Source of the DNA: Candidatus Omnitrophota bacterium
Lineage (GTDB): Bacteria; Hinthialibacterota; Hinthialibacteria; Hinthialibacterales; JAKPRU01
Reading direction: 5' to 3'
Length of the DNA: 28,772 nt
Assembly: GCA_029570205.1 (NCBI GenBank)
Contig: JAKQSI010000074.1
Span: 1-28,772 of the forward strand
Positions 1-9,500 of this stretch are shown here, piece by piece (positions within the stretch are counted from its first letter, which is position 1; each line of letters starts with the position of its first letter). The translations under genes and the position numbers were made by a program. A model generated the notes under the pieces. That model made no database searches. It was not told the DNA's origin and was given only the letters and a program-made list of their open reading frames with translations.

Positions 1-481
1 CTGAAGGGATAACCCGCATTTCTCACAAGCCTGTCAGAAGAGGGGTGAGACCCGTTGCATAACGCGAGAATAATCGCGGCGAGTGGTTTCTTGAAGAGAT
101 GAGACCATGCAAGTCAGGATAAACAGAGAAACCCGCACCCCAAACCGTCGCTCCAGCAAATCCCGAACCGCCTCCCGTGTCCACAGCACAAACGGAAGTT
201 TCAACTGATCGGGACCGATCCGTGATCGTTCGCACCACCTGCGCGGCCTGCCACCCTTTCAGACGGCTCGGAGACCTCGGACGGCCTTTCGGACGCGATC
301 GCAACGCCTTCCAGCCTCCCGCCCGGTACTGCTTCATCCACTTGCAAAACGCCGCACGCGAAACCTGGAACACCCGGACCGCCTCCGTCTGTTTCATTCC
401 GTCGACCACCGCGTGGACCACGCGTATCCGGAGGTCTTCTTGACTCTCTTGACTCAAGGAACGTGCATCCGGTTTTGTCAT
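1..481 (-). pseudogene. Remnant of an IS630-family transposase (N-terminal half, frameshifted)
   Basis: The first 90 residues from the ATG at 481 form the helix-turn-helix region typical of IS630-type transposases, with the segments MKQTEAVRVFQVSRAAFCKW and GRPRSPSRLKGWQAAQVV. Near 205-222 the frame breaks. The expected continuation, PDQLKLPFVLWTREAVRDLL then ERRFGVRVSL, is present in another frame, consistent with a loss of about two bases. Further decay follows before the window edge: SLQETTRRDYSR recalls the family's TPQKPLRRAYER, and another frame change is then needed. The DDE catalytic half is missing or lies outside the window, so no active transposase can be made from what is seen. 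The AT-richer stretch just upstream (about 490-545) may contain the element's end, but I could not find both inverted repeats. Confidence 0.8.
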
Positions 482-671
482 AATGACGCGTTTTATCCCA
501 CTCCGTTCGTTAGTCAGGCCAAGTGCCTACTATTTAATGGGCGGATTAGTAAGTCGTTATTCGAATAAGCCGCTTGGGCCCAACTGAATCCCGCCTGGCT
601 TGCCCAGTGCAGATTTCCACCAAGAGAGGCAGGGTCCATCGTTGTTGCGCAGCCTGTCTTATTCTCCCTGG

Positions 672-691
672 GTTCCGGCTTTCGCCGGAAT
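672..691. repeat. Short REP-like palindrome (TTCCGGC-tttc-GCCGGAA)
   Basis: A seven-base stem with a four-base loop lies just beyond the rdgB stop codon. The same unit, in the other orientation, occurs at 27479-27498, where it reads ATTCCGGC-gaaa-GCCGGAAT with the same flanks (cgtc before, ccagg after). It is a dispersed intergenic palindrome. Here it may also act as the 3' hairpin of the rdgB transcript, although no T-tract follows it. Confidence 0.7.
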
Positions 692-697
692 GAGGGC

Positions 698-1345
698 TCA
701 ACGCTGGCGGTTGTCCTCTGATGGCAAATCCACAATCCTCAATCCGCAATCCCCCATCAAAAACCTCCTCACTTCCGCCAGCGCCTTCCCCCGATGGCTG
801 ACTGCATGTTTCCGCTCGATGGGAACCTCCGCGAATGTTGCCCCGAAAGGAGGATAAAAAAACAACGGATCATAACCGAATCCACCTGTCCCACGAGGCT
901 CGCATGTAATCAGACCGTGCACCGTTTGCTCGGTTTCAAACAGAACCTTACCTTCGGAGGCGATCGCCGCCGCGCAGATGAACCGGCCCGTTCGCTTTTC
1001 CGGCGGAACCCCCTCCATTTCGCGGAGCAGACGCAGCCGGTTTTCTTCATCCGTATTCGGTTTTCCCTCGGCGGCGGCATACCGCGCCGAATACACTCCC
1101 GGCGCTCCACCCAACGCATCCACCGCCAGGCCGGAATCATCCGCGAGCGCCAGGGTATGAGTGAACAAAGAAGTCTCAACAGCCTTCTTCCGCGCATTCT
1201 CAAGAAAGGTTGCCCCGTCCTCGACTACATCGGGAGCATCCGGGAAATCCGCCAGGCAGCGGACCTCCCACCCAAGACCGGCCAGTAGATCAACCAGCTC
1301 CTTTTCCTTTTTTCGATTACGTGTGGCGAGAACCAGTGTTTTCAT
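698..1345 (-). CDS. rdgB: RdgB/HAM1 non-canonical purine NTP pyrophosphatase
   Basis: The enzyme hydrolyses dITP, XTP and similar nucleotides to monophosphates, keeping deaminated purines out of DNA and RNA in the cytosol. The 215-residue product shows the family signatures in order: LATRNRKKEKEL at 6-17 (nucleotide loop), DDSGLAVDALGGAPGVYSAR at 69-88 (catalytic acidic residues and substrate loop), GFGYDPLFF at 155-163 and SHRGKAL at 183-189. The ATG at 1345 is chosen because the family motif begins at residue 6 and an AAAGGT-type site precedes it; the longer reading adds 34 unrelated residues. Family members normally end soon after SHRGKAL. Here about 18 more residues follow, encoded by a tandem heptamer repeat and stopping just before a REP palindrome, so the tail looks acquired. 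It is divergent from the regulator at 1550. Confidence 0.93.
   Translation of the reverse strand: MKTLVLATRNRKKEKELVDLLAGLGWEVRCLADFPDAPDVVEDGATFLENARKKAVETSLFTHTLALADDSGLAVDALGGAPGVYSARYAAAEGKPNTDEENRLRLLREMEGVPPEKRTGRFICAAAIASEGKVLFETEQTVHGLITCEPRGTGGFGYDPLFFYPPFGATFAEVPIERKHAVSHRGKALAEVRRFLMGDCGLRIVDLPSEDNRQR
727..754. repeat. Tandem heptamer AATCCNC x4 inside the rdgB 3' end
   Basis: Four consecutive seven-base units differ only at one position: AATCCAC, AATCCTC, AATCCGC, AATCCCC. Because seven is not a multiple of three, gain or loss of one unit would change the reading frame of the last residues of RdgB. The conserved enzyme core lies upstream and would be untouched. Confidence 0.8.
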
Positions 1346-1453
1346 CAGAGGACCTTTGAGCGAGATTTCTGCTGTCTCTGTCATGTCCTGACAGGATTGC
1401 CGGGTAAGCAAACAATTTACCAGGATTTTCCGCCAAATGCCTCCCATTCATTC

Positions 1454-1482
1454 TTGCTGGAATGCCGCGCTGTTGATATTCT
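1454..1482 (+). promoter_or_regulatory. Possible sigma-70-type promoter for the Lrp-aminotransferase pair
   Basis: TTGCTG at 1454-1459 and TATTCT at 1477-1482 are 17 bases apart, leaving about 60 nt of leader to the ATG at 1550. The matches to consensus are moderate, and the overlapping TATAAA at 1482-1487 has no good -35 partner. Confidence 0.35.
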
Positions 1483-1549
1483 ATAAAGTTTGATGTGGCA
1501 GGTATCATCACAGGATGAGCGAGCGATTCTTTTACAAGGAACCGGAATT

Positions 1550-2041
1550 ATGCTGAACAAAGATTTTGAAATCCTGGAAATCCTGGAGCGCGATGCGCGA
1601 ATCTCCCCCGAGGACGTTGCGGCGATGCTCGGCGCCGAACCCGCTGAGGTGCGTAAACGGATCGCCGATCTGGAGGCGAACGGAACCATTCTGGGATATA
1701 AGGCCATTGTCAATCAGGAACGGGTCCACACGGACCGTATCTCCTGTGTTATCGAGGTCTGTGTCACGCCTGAACGGGGCTATGGATTCGACCGAGTCGC
1801 CGAACGGATTTACCGATTCCCCGAAGTTCGTGCGGTATACCTCATGTCGGGCAGTTATGATCTCCTGGTGATTATCGAAGGAAAAACCATGAAAGAGATC
1901 GCCCAGTTTGTGATCGACAAGCTGGCGACCCTGGAGAATGTCCGAGGCACCGCAACGCGCTTTATGTTGAAAAAATACAAAGAGCTGGGAGTCTTGCTGG
2001 AGGGAGAGGAGAAAGTCCATAGAATGCCGGTGACGCCATGA
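1550..2041 (+). CDS. Lrp/AsnC-family transcriptional regulator
   Basis: A 163-residue protein with the two-domain Lrp/AsnC layout. The N-terminal winged helix-turn-helix runs from about residue 4 to 55 (LEILERDARISPEDVAAMLG, then VRKRIADLEANGTILGYKAI). The C-terminal alpha-beta RAM domain follows (about 60-150) and includes the conserved turn VYLMSGSYDLLVII. Such proteins bind amino acids or related ligands in the RAM domain and regulate amino-acid metabolism genes as dimers or octamers. The start is set by AAGGA nine bases upstream of the ATG; an upstream in-frame start gives 20 unrelated residues. Its stop overlaps the start of the aminotransferase (ATGA), so the two are co-translated. A role in controlling that enzyme, or itself, is inferred from position. 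The ligand cannot be read from the sequence. Confidence 0.9.
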   Translation: MLNKDFEILEILERDARISPEDVAAMLGAEPAEVRKRIADLEANGTILGYKAIVNQERVHTDRISCVIEVCVTPERGYGFDRVAERIYRFPEVRAVYLMSGSYDLLVIIEGKTMKEIAQFVIDKLATLENVRGTATRFMLKKYKELGVLLEGEEKVHRMPVTP

Positions 2042-3234
2042 GTACACAGCCGATTCTTTATACTCAAAACCTGGAAAAGCGGCGGGTTGCTCAAAAAGTG
2101 CAAGACCTGCCTCCTTCGGGAATCCGGAGATTTTTCGATATTGTTGCCGAGACACCCGGTGTGATTTCCCTGGGTGTAGGCGAACCGGATTTTGTCACAC
2201 CCTGGCATATTTGTGAGGCCGGCATCCACGCTCTGGAAACCGGATGGACCTCCTATACAGCCAATCAGGGAATGACCCCTCTGCGGAAAGCGATCAGCAA
2301 GTTTATGCGGCAGCAATTCGGGGTCGAGTACAACCCGCAAAGCGAAATCCTGGTGACGGTGGGCGGGAGCGAGGCGATTGACCTCGCCTGCCGGGCGGTG
2401 CTGGAGCCGGGCGACGAGGCCATTGTGCTGCAACCGTCCTTTGTTTCCTATGCGCCCATGGTGACCATGGCAGGCGGTGTGCCGGTTCCGGTCTATTGCT
2501 ACGCGGCGAACCGGTTCCTTCCCACTCAATCGGCCATCGAATCTGCCGTCACTCCCCGCACCAAAATGCTGATGATCAATTTCCCGAACAACCCGACCGG
2601 TGTGGCTCTGGACCGATCGACATTCGACAAAATTGTGAATGTCGTGCTCGAATATGATCTGCTGCTGGTTTCGGACGAGGTTTATGTTCCTCTGAGTTAT
2701 GATGAGGAACCTCTTTCTTTCTGCACGGCTTCGGAAATCCGGGATCGCCTCATTCTGCTTCATGGATTTTCGAAAGCGTGGGCGATGACCGGCTGGCGGC
2801 TGGGATTTGCCCTCGCGCCCGCAGATATTATCGCGGCCATGAATAAAATCCATCAGTACAGCATTATGTGTACATCCACTATCGCCCAGCTGGCCGCCAT
2901 CGAGGCCCTGGAACACGGGGAGGAAGCAGCCCTTGCCATGAAACGGGAATATGACCGGCGTCGAAGGTATGTGACCCACGCCCTCAACGAGATGGGCCTT
3001 CCCACCGTGGAACCGAAAGGGGCATTTTATGTTTTTCCGGACATTCGCGGGACTGGCCTTACCTCGGAGGAATTCGCATTGGGCTTGCTCAAAGAGGAAA
3101 AAGTGGCCGTTGTTCCGGGAACGGCTTTCGGAGAGTGCGGCGAGGGTCATATCCGATGCTCCTATGCCAGCTCGATGGAAGCCCTGCGCAAGGCCATGGA
3201 GAGAATAAAATCCTTTGTGGGACGCCATTCCTGA
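2038..3234 (+). CDS. PLP-dependent class I/II aminotransferase
   Basis: A 398-residue fold-type I aminotransferase, close to the usual 380-400. Visible active-site elements are the YTANQGMTPLRKAI substrate loop (73-86), NNPTG at 184-188, the cofactor-ring aspartate in SDEVY (D213), the Schiff-base lysine K246 in HGFSKAWAMTGWRLG, and the carboxylate-binding arginine R373 in GHIRCSYA. The motif spacing resembles the aspartate/aromatic/alanine aminotransferase subgroup (AspC, PatA, AlaT types). The amino donor and keto acid cannot be decided from sequence. It is cytosolic, with no signal peptide. Its start overlaps the Lrp-type gene by four bases, which suggests that amino-acid supply controls its expression. 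Confidence 0.92.
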   Translation: MSTQPILYTQNLEKRRVAQKVQDLPPSGIRRFFDIVAETPGVISLGVGEPDFVTPWHICEAGIHALETGWTSYTANQGMTPLRKAISKFMRQQFGVEYNPQSEILVTVGGSEAIDLACRAVLEPGDEAIVLQPSFVSYAPMVTMAGGVPVPVYCYAANRFLPTQSAIESAVTPRTKMLMINFPNNPTGVALDRSTFDKIVNVVLEYDLLLVSDEVYVPLSYDEEPLSFCTASEIRDRLILLHGFSKAWAMTGWRLGFALAPADIIAAMNKIHQYSIMCTSTIAQLAAIEALEHGEEAALAMKREYDRRRRYVTHALNEMGLPTVEPKGAFYVFPDIRGTGLTSEEFALGLLKEEKVAVVPGTAFGECGEGHIRCSYASSMEALRKAMERIKSFVGRHS

Positions 3235-3263
3235 CCTGAAAAGGAAGGTCGATCCCGCTCAGA

Positions 3264-3290
3264 GGATAGGGTTCGCTGTGCGGCCTATCC
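3264..3290. terminator. Weak inverted repeat after the aminotransferase gene
   Basis: GGATAGG at 3264-3270 and CCTATCC at 3284-3290 can pair over a 13-base loop. No T-run follows, so this may be a processing or regulatory hairpin, or chance, rather than an intrinsic terminator. Confidence 0.25.
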
Positions 3291-3354
3291 GGTCATACCA
3301 TAGAGGGTGAGTCCTGAATAGAAAATAATCGGCGTATTGCGGAAGGAATAGAGC

Positions 3355-5007
3355 ATGAAAGAGAAACGGTCGGATTCGGTTTCAAAGCAATTGCGAAGAT
3401 CCTTTCTCAAGAGCAGCGCCGGTGTGGCCGCCGCAATAGGGCTGGCCGGTTCCACAACAGGGTGCGCCGGATCGGAGAAAATCGCTGCGGAATCGTCTGG
3501 CGCGAAACAAATCGCGTTGGCAGCTGCCGCAAAGCCTCCGGTCACCCTCGTGTCGTCCTCAGGGGGAGACTTGAACTGGATCAAACAGGGTTGGGATCCC
3601 CAGCGGCCGTTTCTGCTGTGGGGACGCCCGCTGCGCGTACAGCCTATCCTGATGTATGCAACGCCACAGCCCCAGAAACAAACCTCGTGGAAATCGTGGG
3701 GAGGCGTGCTGACCGAAGAGTCCGCGACTGAGGAAATTGGCCGCATCACAGAGGAGCTTCGCGCGCTGGCCTCCCAGGCGGAGTTTCCGGTGGAGTTCCT
3801 TCCTGCACAGAAAGTGAAAACCCCCGAAGAGGCCGAATCTGTCCGCAAAGGCAACTACGATATCGTGCTGGTTTATCCCGCCGCCGGATCAGGCCGACTT
3901 CTTGCGGCTTGTGTCCCAACAGATGGAAATGCGATCCTTTTTGCGCGGCATCGTTCCGGTCCAACCTATTACTGGTACGAGGCGCTCAGTGTGGCCTACC
4001 TTGCGACGGATGATCCGGAAAAAGCCGGGGGTGAACCGCCCCGACTCGGTAAGACCCATGTTGACGACGTGGTGATTGACGATTATCGGGAAGTCTTATG
4101 GCGGCTTCGCGCGTGGTATGGCGTCAAGAATATGACGGGTGCGCGGATCGTCGCGCTGGGCAGCGCAGAAGGTAAATATGCCGGGGATGCCCCCAAAATT
4201 GCCCGCGAAAAGTTCAAATTCGAGATTATTGAAATCTCCTATGAGGCCGCGGAACCTCGTATTCGCGCCGCCGTCAAGGATCCGAAACGAATCGCCCGCG
4301 CCGAGAAGTGGACGGAAACTTACCTGTCCATGCCCAATACGCTTCTCAAGACCGACCGGCCATTCGTTGTAAATGCCTTCATTCTGTACGAGTTATTCAA
4401 GGAATTCATGCACGAAAACAACGCACCGGCGTTCACAATCCGCAGCTGCATGGGAACCATCATGCCCATGTCGGAAACCACGGCGTGCCTGACACTGGGC
4501 CTGCTGAATGATGAGGGACTGATTGCGTTCTGCGAATCCGATTTTGTGATCATTCCGGCGGGGATTCTTCTTCGTCATATCACCGGAAAACCCGTGTTCC
4601 TCCACAATTCCACCTTCCCGCATCAGGGGGTGGTGACCTGTGCGCACTGCTCGGCTCCTCGGCGAATGGACGCGGTCAACTACGATCCCGTAACGATCCT
4701 TACTCACGAGGAATCCGATTACGGCGCGGCTCCGAAAGTAGACATTCCCATCGGACAGGAGGTCACGTTCATTGATCCCGAATACACAAAGGGACGGTGG
4801 GTTGGAATACGTGGGAATGTCGAAGGGAATCCGTTCTATCCGATCTGCCGTTCTCAGCAGGATGTCCGCATCCAGGGCAAATGGCGCGAGCTGCTCAATG
4901 AAGCCCGCGATTCCCACTGGATGATGGCCTACGGCGATTACCTGAAAGAAATCGGCTACGCCGCCCGCAAACTGGATTTGCGCTGGGAAAACGTATCGGA
5001 TGTGTGA
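3355..5007 (+). CDS. Tat-exported protein, possibly sugar-isomerase-like (FucI/AraA-like fold)
   Basis: A 550-residue protein. Residues 1-37 form a twin-arginine signal (LRRSFLKSSAG with RR at 14-15, a hydrophobic stretch, then STTGC). The cysteine at 37 might be lipidated, though the lipobox is poor. The body has a Rossmann-like first part (ITEELRALASQAEF, then NYDIVLVYPAAGSGRL) and a later part with the features SCMGTIMPMSETTACLTLGL, HNSTFPHQGVVTCAHCSAP and GRWVGIRGNVEGNP, which recall the L-fucose/L-arabinose isomerase superfamily. True isomerases of that group act in the cytosol; export via Tat suggests a cofactor- or metal-loaded periplasmic protein. The ATG has AAGGA seven bases upstream. 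It lies 120 bases after the aminotransferase on the same strand and may share its transcript. The fold assignment is tentative and no substrate is claimed. Confidence 0.6.
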   Translation: MKEKRSDSVSKQLRRSFLKSSAGVAAAIGLAGSTTGCAGSEKIAAESSGAKQIALAAAAKPPVTLVSSSGGDLNWIKQGWDPQRPFLLWGRPLRVQPILMYATPQPQKQTSWKSWGGVLTEESATEEIGRITEELRALASQAEFPVEFLPAQKVKTPEEAESVRKGNYDIVLVYPAAGSGRLLAACVPTDGNAILFARHRSGPTYYWYEALSVAYLATDDPEKAGGEPPRLGKTHVDDVVIDDYREVLWRLRAWYGVKNMTGARIVALGSAEGKYAGDAPKIAREKFKFEIIEISYEAAEPRIRAAVKDPKRIARAEKWTETYLSMPNTLLKTDRPFVVNAFILYELFKEFMHENNAPAFTIRSCMGTIMPMSETTACLTLGLLNDEGLIAFCESDFVIIPAGILLRHITGKPVFLHNSTFPHQGVVTCAHCSAPRRMDAVNYDPVTILTHEESDYGAAPKVDIPIGQEVTFIDPEYTKGRWVGIRGNVEGNPFYPICRSQQDVRIQGKWRELLNEARDSHWMMAYGDYLKEIGYAARKLDLRWENVSDV

Positions 5008-5019
5008 TGAAGGCAAGGG

Positions 5020-5057
5020 AATCCGACCCCTTTCCAAAACCGGGAAGGGCCCGGATT
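5020..5057. terminator. Candidate bidirectional terminator hairpin between convergent genes
   Basis: AATCCG (5020-5025) pairs with CGGATT (5052-5057), and inside it CCCTTTCC pairs with GGGAAGGG with one wobble. The hairpin lies in the 71-base gap between the converging genes that end at 5007 and 5079. There is no clear T-run on either side, so the call rests on stem strength and location. Confidence 0.4.
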
Positions 5058-5078
5058 GTGTCCTTGACAAGCCGTCTC

Positions 5079-6308
5079 TCAGCTCCCCGACGGCAGAGGC
5101 GACTCCACAAAGATCCGGTTGAAGCGTTGCAGGGGAGCCAAGCCACGAGCATCCATTGTGCCCTTTGCAGATACCCCGGGTTGCGTGCGAATCACAATCG
5201 GTACCACCGTACACAATTCCAGCGGCTGCGAGAGATCCTCTTTTTGCCCCGGGCGCGGCGCGTCAATTTCAACACGAACCATCAGACGAATCAGACCGTC
5301 CTTTGCCTGATTTAAATTGAAGGAGATCTGTTTCGGGTCTACACCTTTCTCGTTGTTCTCTGTAGATCCCAGAAGATAATCGGCGAAATTCTCTTTGGCT
5401 GTAGTCAGTTTCCGAACATTCCCGTCCTTATCCGTGGAAGACAGATATCCGACTTCCTGGTCGCCGAGAAGTTCGAAAGTCACCTTGGCATTGCGGTCGG
5501 CCGCCTCATCGGAACTTATCGCACTTCCGTCCCGATTCTTCAGTTCAAAAGTGAGATCATAGGAACGTGTTCCGGTCGAACCGGGAGTAATATACACAAT
5601 CGGCGGATTCACAGTAATACGGAAAGATTCCGTATCCAGCCCGCTCGCCGGCCTCGGAGTCGGGGTAGCGTTCGGATCAACAGACTCGGTTGTCCCCAGG
5701 CCGGAAGGCGGACGAACCTGTTCCGGATTCACGGTCGGTGTGGGTTCGACCTCTTCACCGTTTCCCCCGGAAGCCGTACACGTAAGACTGATATCATCAA
5801 GCAGAATCCGCCTCGTGATCCCCTTCACCTGAAAGGCAAGCGTGCGGTCTCCCAGTACCTTAAAATCATCGTCCATGAAGGATATCTCCACCTTACCCGG
5901 ATTGGCGGCATTGTTTCGATATTGATCGACATCAAATACTCGCCCGGCGAAACTCAGGAACAGCCCGGTATCGGACCCTACCGGTGGAGCATTCAGAATC
6001 TGAAAACTGATATAGAAATTGCCCCTGCCCTGCGCAAGGAGTTCGGCTACCTTAGACAGAGGGATCACCTGCGCCAGAACACCCGCCGGGCCGACAACCT
6101 CCCCGGCATACTCCCCGTTGACAAACACACGTCGGCCTCCCTCCCACCCCAGCGCCCTGTTCGGGGAAGACGGATCGGCAGCGGTAAACTCTCCGTTGGT
6201 GATCACGTTATCCCCCCCAACCTGGGCGGCCGTGTCCTGGGGGATCATCAGACAAAGTCCTGCTATTGCGATACACGCTGCAAGGATTGACATTTTCATC
6301 GTGGTCAT
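5079..6308 (-). CDS. Secreted two-domain protein, last gene of the pseudopilin operon
   Basis: A 409-residue protein not assigned to a known family. Residues 1-29 form a Sec signal peptide ending DTAAQ. The N-terminal domain (about 33-180, starting DNVITNGEF and ending RILLDDISLTC) looks like a jelly-roll carbohydrate-binding or galactose-binding module: the NGEF start, the mention of a surface-exposed GWEGG and the closing LLDDISL strand are typical of such folds. A Pro/Thr-rich linker (about 183-220) connects it to a C-terminal beta-rich domain (FRITVNPPIVYITPGSTG onward) that I do not recognise. The ATG at 6308 has AGGAG eight bases upstream; the longer reading lacks a signal peptide at its start. 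It follows the GspK-like gene by about 200 bases on the same strand. A role as client or partner of the pseudopilin tip is an inference from position. Confidence 0.75.
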   Translation of the reverse strand: MTTMKMSILAACIAIAGLCLMIPQDTAAQVGGDNVITNGEFTAADPSSPNRALGWEGGRRVFVNGEYAGEVVGPAGVLAQVIPLSKVAELLAQGRGNFYISFQILNAPPVGSDTGLFLSFAGRVFDVDQYRNNAANPGKVEISFMDDDFKVLGDRTLAFQVKGITRRILLDDISLTCTASGGNGEEVEPTPTVNPEQVRPPSGLGTTESVDPNATPTPRPASGLDTESFRITVNPPIVYITPGSTGTRSYDLTFELKNRDGSAISSDEAADRNAKVTFELLGDQEVGYLSSTDKDGNVRKLTTAKENFADYLLGSTENNEKGVDPKQISFNLNQAKDGLIRLMVRVEIDAPRPGQKEDLSQPLELCTVVPIVIRTQPGVSAKGTMDARGLAPLQRFNRIFVESPLPSGS

Positions 6309-6390
6309 TAGAACATCTCCTTGGGAGCGTTCCGTCTTTCCGGCTCCCGAACTGGTTGCTGATCCGCCGTTCACCCGTTCTACCGCCATT

Positions 6391-6467
6391 GGTGGGGTAC
6401 GGGAATCTTGAGAATGCCCCTCGTCTGTCTGCGTGAGTTTGGGCAATCTGTGATTCCCGCCCCCACC
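6391..6467. other. Imperfect inverted repeat between the GspK-like gene and the secreted protein gene
   Basis: GGTGGGG-tac-GGGAATC at 6391-6407 is nearly complementary to GATTCCC-gcc-CCCACC at 6452-6467, with a 44-base loop. It could be an mRNA processing or stability structure that sets the ratio of the two cistrons. There is no T-run. Confidence 0.3.
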
Positions 6468-6506
6468 GAGTTCACTCGTAACTCAACACAGGGCAGACGA
6501 TCTCCA

Positions 6507-9500
6507 TCACCTCCGATATACACTCTTATACCGTCGCGAAGCCGCAACTTCCCCTTCACCGGCAATCGCTTTACCGCCCGTCACCACGTGGAACACACGC
6601 GAACTGACCGTGGTCATTGCGGACAGGCGGTGCATCATCTCCTCCATATCGCGCGGGGTCAGCGTATTCTCCCCGCTCAGGTTCAATCGTTTGTTGAGAC
6701 GCTCGCGCAAATCCCCCACACCGTCCGTAACACCATCCCCGGTCCGATCCAGATCGCGCCGGACAGCGGCAGCCATCCGGTCCCTCCGTTTCAAATGAAC
6801 CAGATCGGACAGGAAACGGCTGATATCCTCGTACGGCCCATCATCCGGCAGCGAAACCTCTGTGGAAGCATAAACCTCCTGCACACTCGAGCGACGATCC
6901 TGGACATCCTTCATCCCAATCGCATCATCCGAAAGGATTTTCTCGATGGAGGGAACATTCGACCATTTGGACGTGGAAGAAAACTCCCTGAGAAAAGCCT
7001 TGCTCCGGCCCACGCTGGGCAGCTTGTATTCGACACTGTCATCCAGGGTTCCCCGGCTGGACACATCATCGTCGATTTCAGCCACTCCCATTTGTTGATC
7101 CCGTCCCAGTGGATTTCGTCCCTCGATAATGTAATCGGCCACCATCGAGTTGATCGTAAACCGTTCCTCAAGGTCCCGGATCCGCGAAGGATCATCGCGA
7201 ATCGGCGGTGCGGCAGGCAGCGCGGCCAGTACTTCTCGAATCGCCGTGTTCACATTCACCAATCCGGGTGTGACCGGCGAATCGCTGGTGGTAACCATGC
7301 TGTAAAGAAGCGAGTATTGATTCTCCATCTGGTCAAGGCGTTCTCTCTGGGCAAGAATCAACCGGTCGGAGTCATTTTCATCGCTGGGAATGAGACGCTG
7401 GCCTAATTCGGCGTTGGAGTCGATCTGGTTCCGGTAGATTGCCTTGTCTTCCAGCCGTTGCGGGATAATCGGACCGCAAACTGTCTCAAATCGGCCGCCG
7501 GTCAAGATTCGCGAAATTTCGCCGGGCGTGGCCAATAGTCCGTTCTTGACAAACGGCGTGTTGTCGACAATATCGAAACGGTCCCGTTGCGACGGTGTAT
7601 CGATCAACCGACGACGCCTGGGATACGCGGGCACATAACCGGCGTTCGCCCGACCCGGCGTCCCCGCAATCAACGCCATCCGCGCATTCTCGTTCGCACT
7701 GTCGGAGTTCCCGCTCAGGCGACCTCTTCCACACAGTTCAATTCCGTAAAAGTAGTAATTGTCATCCAGCGTATTCATAATGTCCGGAGTGGTTTTCCGC
7801 ATAATCATTCGCAGAACAATCAGCGGTTCCTGTTTTTCGGAGCTATCCAGATCCTGATACAGGTCCTGGAAACTCTTCCGAAGATCGACTGTGAACGCGG
7901 TGTCTCCATCCCGCAGTTTCGTGAACACGTCCAACCCAAGAGGATTGAGTGAATTAGCCTCCAGCTCCGGTTGGTTGTAGGCTCCGTCTTCGCGCTCTTT
8001 TCCCGGATCGACCACGGTCCAGATGGGATTGGTCAGGACTTCGCCGACAATGGCCGGGAAAGAACCAAGTTCCTGGCACTTTCCGCGAACACGGACAGTC
8101 AGATGGTCATCGACATCCGGATCGAATCCGGCCCGGATCAATTCGCGCAACCCCAACGTCCACGTATAGCGAACCAGGTCGCCCGGATATGCTCGCCCGC
8201 TCGACGGAAGGTCCAGAGGACTGACCAGAATATTTGTGTAATTCTCAAACCCGCCCGCCATCTGTTTAAACAAAGTACCGCCGCCGAACTCTGGACAACG
8301 TGCCGGACCGCCCCACGAATTCCCATCGGGGTCAAATCCTGTCGCGCCCGGATCCGGCGCGTCACCGACGAAATCCCACCCGCCCTGATAACGGCGGTCA
8401 TCCAGGTCTGTTGCAGGATTCTCCGAAACAACCAGGGAGGGATTTGCGCTCAGGGACCGATTCCCATACAGCGTTACCGTGAGAGGATTTCTCCCCTCTT
8501 CCCCCGGCTGCACGGCAAATGTCTCAACAGCGGCCTCTCGTGCCAACAGCCGCATTGTCGGCGTGAATCGCTGTGTATCCTGGTTTCGATCCGGTCGCTT
8601 CTCCGTTACAACCTGGGTCGGATCGCTTCGCTCGAAAGTCTCCATACCCCGGTACCCCGGCAAGGCAATCACGTCCAACGACGCAATCTCGTAAAGCGGC
8701 TTCGAGGGATCCTGCACCGGCAGTCGAAATACATTGCCGGGAATATCCACCACCAGGTTGTTGAAGGTGGTCTTGTATTCGAGACGATCGACCTCATTCC
8801 CTGCCGGATCGGTCAACGTAACCGTTTTCAAATCGTAATTGTCCGTCAGGATATCGTTCTCCCGATCGACCAGTTTGAAGGTTGTCAACTCATCCACCGG
8901 ATTGTGAGCGGGGGAAAGCGCTCCCGATGCAACCGGCGCCAGTACCGTCACATTCTCATCGAATGCGGGATAATTCGCTTTCGCCCATGTCAGGAATCCA
9001 TCGCGATCATGGACCAGCAACAGATAGTTATTGTCCATTCGGATATCGTCCTGCGTTCGGGTCCTTCCGGCCAATCCCCCACGCTCCGTGGGATAAGCCG
9101 CACGATCCCAGGGACGTCCCGGAAGAGGAATCCCGTTATCCAGAGCGGTCTCTCGACCGTCATCCTCTTCAAACAGCGGTTTGATTCGCGGAATAATTGG
9201 TCGTACGCCGTTTACCGTCTGCAGAATGTATTTCCCGTAAGGCGTGTTGATCGTCCATCCGGTTAAGTCAATGTCGTCGGGTGTCAGGTTCACTAATTCC
9301 AGGTATTGGGCCGACAGGTTCATCAGCTCAATCCGGTCGAATGTAGTCATGTAATACCCGACCGCGGGCGGATTGGCTTTAATCTGGACCGTCAGACGAC
9401 CATCTGAATCTACTGTTGCCCGGAAACTGGTATTTCTCGGATATAAACGATACGGCAGGCGAAGCATCGAGGTTGCCACCAGATTACTCGGATTTTGACC

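Noticed and set aside
7971-9266. Long open frame on the plus strand (431 codons) inside the GspK-like gene
   Set aside because: It is antisense to clear coding sequence with domain matches and has no ribosome-binding site or recognisable product. Similar antisense frames at 12930-14468 and 1855-3228 were rejected for the same reason.
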